From Erysipelotrichaceae bacterium (GTDB lineage Bacteria; Bacillota_I; Bacilli_A; Erysipelotrichales; Erysipelotrichaceae), in NCBI GenBank assembly GCA_020026035.1, contig JAHHRC010000024.1, positions 1 through 15,968 of the forward strand: DNA of 15,968 nt, in the 5' to 3' direction. The notes beneath the pieces were generated by a model. The model was not told the origin of the DNA. It saw nothing but the letters and a program-made list of their open reading frames with translations, and did no database searches. Shown here piece after piece: positions 14,713-15,968 of this stretch. Numbering within the stretch: the stretch's first letter is position 1; every line of letters starts with the position of its first letter. The position numbers and the translations under genes are program-made.

Positions 14713-15867
14713 ATGGATTTAATGATACAAGATCCAATCTATACCAATCTTTTGGATATAAGAGGGCTATCGAGTGTGTTTGGATCCGTTTCAAATTCCT
14801 ATAAGTTTTATTGGTTTGATGCGATTTTAGAACTGATTAAACGAAATTCGAAACGGGATTCCTTTTCCTTTGATGAGATTGCCAATCAGATGATAGCGGA
14901 TGCGTGGTTTAGTGTAGCGGAGTGTTACTTATCGATTGGGATTGCAAACGATGCCTTAGAAAGTGTTGTAAAGCGTTTAAAGGTATCAGATCCCTATTTG
15001 AAGGGGAGTGCGAGTCGGGAAGAGATTTTGCGTTCTATTGCCATTCAGGAACAAAGACAAAAAGATATTAAGACTTTGAAACAACAAATGGTGAATATGG
15101 TTCCTTATCGCTTTTTATCCGAGTTCATTGGGAATGACAAGGCGTTAAAGGCATGCATTGCAAAACCTAAGCAATTTGTCGAAGCGGTAAATGCGTCTTC
15201 AATTGCCTTTCCTTATACGTTTGAATACCATAAATCGCAAATGGAAAGACGTATTGTCTTACATCCGATTTGGAAACAGATGTTTATTGATTACTATCCA
15301 ATTTTGAAGAATTGGGTACTCTTTGAAAAGGTGAGTTACTTACAATCTCGTAATCCGACCGTTCCAGGAATTATTTACAAGCTGCAAGCGGAAAATGGGG
15401 TTCGTAAACTTACCAAGGTTCGTGAGTTGTGGAAACAAGCACTCGAAATAAAAGAGTTTAATGATATCTATACAAATGAACCTTTGAATGGAAAAGAGTA
15501 TGCGATTGATCATTTTATTCCGTGGAGTTATATAGCTCACGATGAAATGTGGAATTTAATTCCAGCAGATTGTTCGATGAATTCTCGCAAGAGTAACTTG
15601 TTACCAAAGTGGGATACATATTTTGAACCATTTGCCCATGAACAATATAAGATGTATGAATTGATTCAAACGGAATCAACGATTCGCGATTGCTTTAATA
15701 ATTGTCGAGCGGATAACTTGAATTCGATTTGGGGTCAAAGTGAGTTATATCGACCTGGAAATAGTGAAGTAGACTTTATGAATATCCTGGATAAGAATAT
15801 GAGACCAATCTTTGATGCGGCGAAAATTCAGGGATATGCAGAGGATATTTTTCAACATTTGCTATAA
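14713..15867 (+). CDS. HNH endonuclease-domain protein
   Basis: A 384-residue protein. The N-terminal part has SYKFYWFDAILELI (29-42) and a helical region around DEIANQMIADAWF (54-66), an arrangement I recall from HNH proteins found near restriction and defence genes. The HNH core is YTNEPLNGKEYAIDHFIPWS (253-272) with the first catalytic pair Asp266-His267, then MWNLIP with Asn281, and MNSRKSNLLP (289-298), where Asn290 takes the third H/N position. The CxxC zinc-binding pair of many HNH enzymes is absent, so this is a zinc-ribbon-less variant. Predicted role: metal-dependent DNA cleavage as the effector or a restriction component of the operon. ATG 14713 has AAGGAAGG about 9 bases upstream and begins 1 base after the methyltransferase stop. 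It is the last gene of the operon. Confidence 0.88.
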   Translation: MDLMIQDPIYTNLLDIRGLSSVFGSVSNSYKFYWFDAILELIKRNSKRDSFSFDEIANQMIADAWFSVAECYLSIGIANDALESVVKRLKVSDPYLKGSASREEILRSIAIQEQRQKDIKTLKQQMVNMVPYRFLSEFIGNDKALKACIAKPKQFVEAVNASSIAFPYTFEYHKSQMERRIVLHPIWKQMFIDYYPILKNWVLFEKVSYLQSRNPTVPGIIYKLQAENGVRKLTKVRELWKQALEIKEFNDIYTNEPLNGKEYAIDHFIPWSYIAHDEMWNLIPADCSMNSRKSNLLPKWDTYFEPFAHEQYKMYELIQTESTIRDCFNNCRADNLNSIWGQSELYRPGNSEVDFMNILDKNMRPIFDAAKIQGYAEDIFQHLL

Positions 15868-15880
15868 TTAAATAAAGAAC

Positions 15881-15908
15881 GAAGAGAACATAAGTGGTTG
15901 TTCTCTTT
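15881..15908 (+). terminator. Probable terminator of the four-gene operon
   Basis: GAAGAGAACA (15881-15890) pairs with TGTTCTCTTT (15899-15908; one G-T wobble) around an 8-nt loop, 13 bases after the HNH stop. The following tract (CTTCGTATTTGTTGTT) is T-rich but broken, so efficiency is uncertain. Confidence 0.65.
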
Positions 15909-15941
15909 CTTCGTATTTGTTGTTGGAATCTTAAACAAATG

Positions 15942-15968
15942 TTAAGAATTATCAACCCTCATTCTTAA
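15942..15968. repeat. 8-bp inverted repeat at the window edge
   Basis: TTAAGAAT (15942-15949) and ATTCTTAA (15961-15968) form a perfect inverted repeat with an 11-nt loop; a partial third copy CTTAA occurs at 15930-15934. It could be the start of another terminator or an operator of the next gene. The window ends on its last base, so its context is not visible. Confidence 0.35.

Noticed and set aside
6650..15867. Calling the operon DISARM
   Set aside because: DISARM has separate DrmA and DrmB, a phospholipase-D protein DrmC and a real DNA methylase. Here helicase and DUF1998 are one chain, there is no PLD HxK motif, and the methyltransferase lacks DNA-methylase motifs.
14106..15867. Calling the methyltransferase and HNH pair a classic restriction-modification system
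   Set aside because: The methyltransferase has no NPPY/DPPY or PCQ motif and no target-recognition domain, so a sequence-specific modification partner is not supported.
1..15968. CRISPR arrays, tRNA or rRNA genes, insertion sequences, attachment repeats
   Set aside because: No regularly spaced repeats, no cloverleaf-like sequence with GTTCRA, no transposase or integrase frame and no convincing flanking direct repeats were seen on either strand.

Overview
The window is AT-rich bacterial DNA with strong Shine-Dalgarno sites, short intergenic gaps and simple hairpin-plus-T-run terminators. The gene order ffh / rpsP / khpA / rimM / trmD is the classic Bacillota (Firmicutes) ribosome-maturation neighbourhood. 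Protein style, and the pairing of an NRCH-type secreted nuclease with a small Bacillota-specific conserved protein, would fit an Erysipelotrichia-like gut or oral organism. That last placement is a guess; only 'Bacillota' is well supported.

Layout. (1) 1-246: 3' end of ffh (SRP GTPase), then a terminator. (2) 349-1859: four unrecognised genes, one of 351 aa followed by three micro-proteins of 56, 42 and 44 aa, sitting between ffh and rpsP where many Bacillota have nothing. A terminator closes this unit, and its 3' arm contains the -35 box of the next promoter. (3) 1944-3779: rpsP-khpA, a small terminator, then rimM-trmD, ending in a strong terminator that starts inside the trmD coding sequence. 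(4) 3831-4745: a 304-aa protein of unknown function, ending at a bidirectional terminator shared with (5). (5) 6448-4783, minus strand: a 141-aa conserved protein overlapping by 23 nt a lipoprotein DNA/RNA non-specific endonuclease. (6) 6650-15867, plus strand: a tight four-gene operon (gaps 12, 10 and 1 nt) with its own promoter and a probable terminator. It encodes an 897-aa protein of unknown function, a 1579-aa DEAH-type helicase with several zinc-binding Cys clusters and a C-terminal DUF1998 domain, a 201-aa class I SAM methyltransferase, and a 384-aa HNH nuclease.

The last block is the most interesting. A very large helicase plus DUF1998 in one polypeptide is the hallmark of DruE of Druantia and is related to the split DrmA/DrmB of DISARM. 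A large partner of unknown fold directly upstream resembles the two-gene DruH-DruE (type III) arrangement. Here the pair is extended by a small methyltransferase that lacks a DNA-methylase catalytic motif and by an HNH nuclease. I interpret it as a candidate anti-phage or anti-plasmid operon of a Druantia/DISARM-related kind that does not match a named subtype I know. This is inference from architecture and synteny; no homology search was possible. No integrase, transposase, tRNA, CRISPR array or direct-repeat attachment site was seen.
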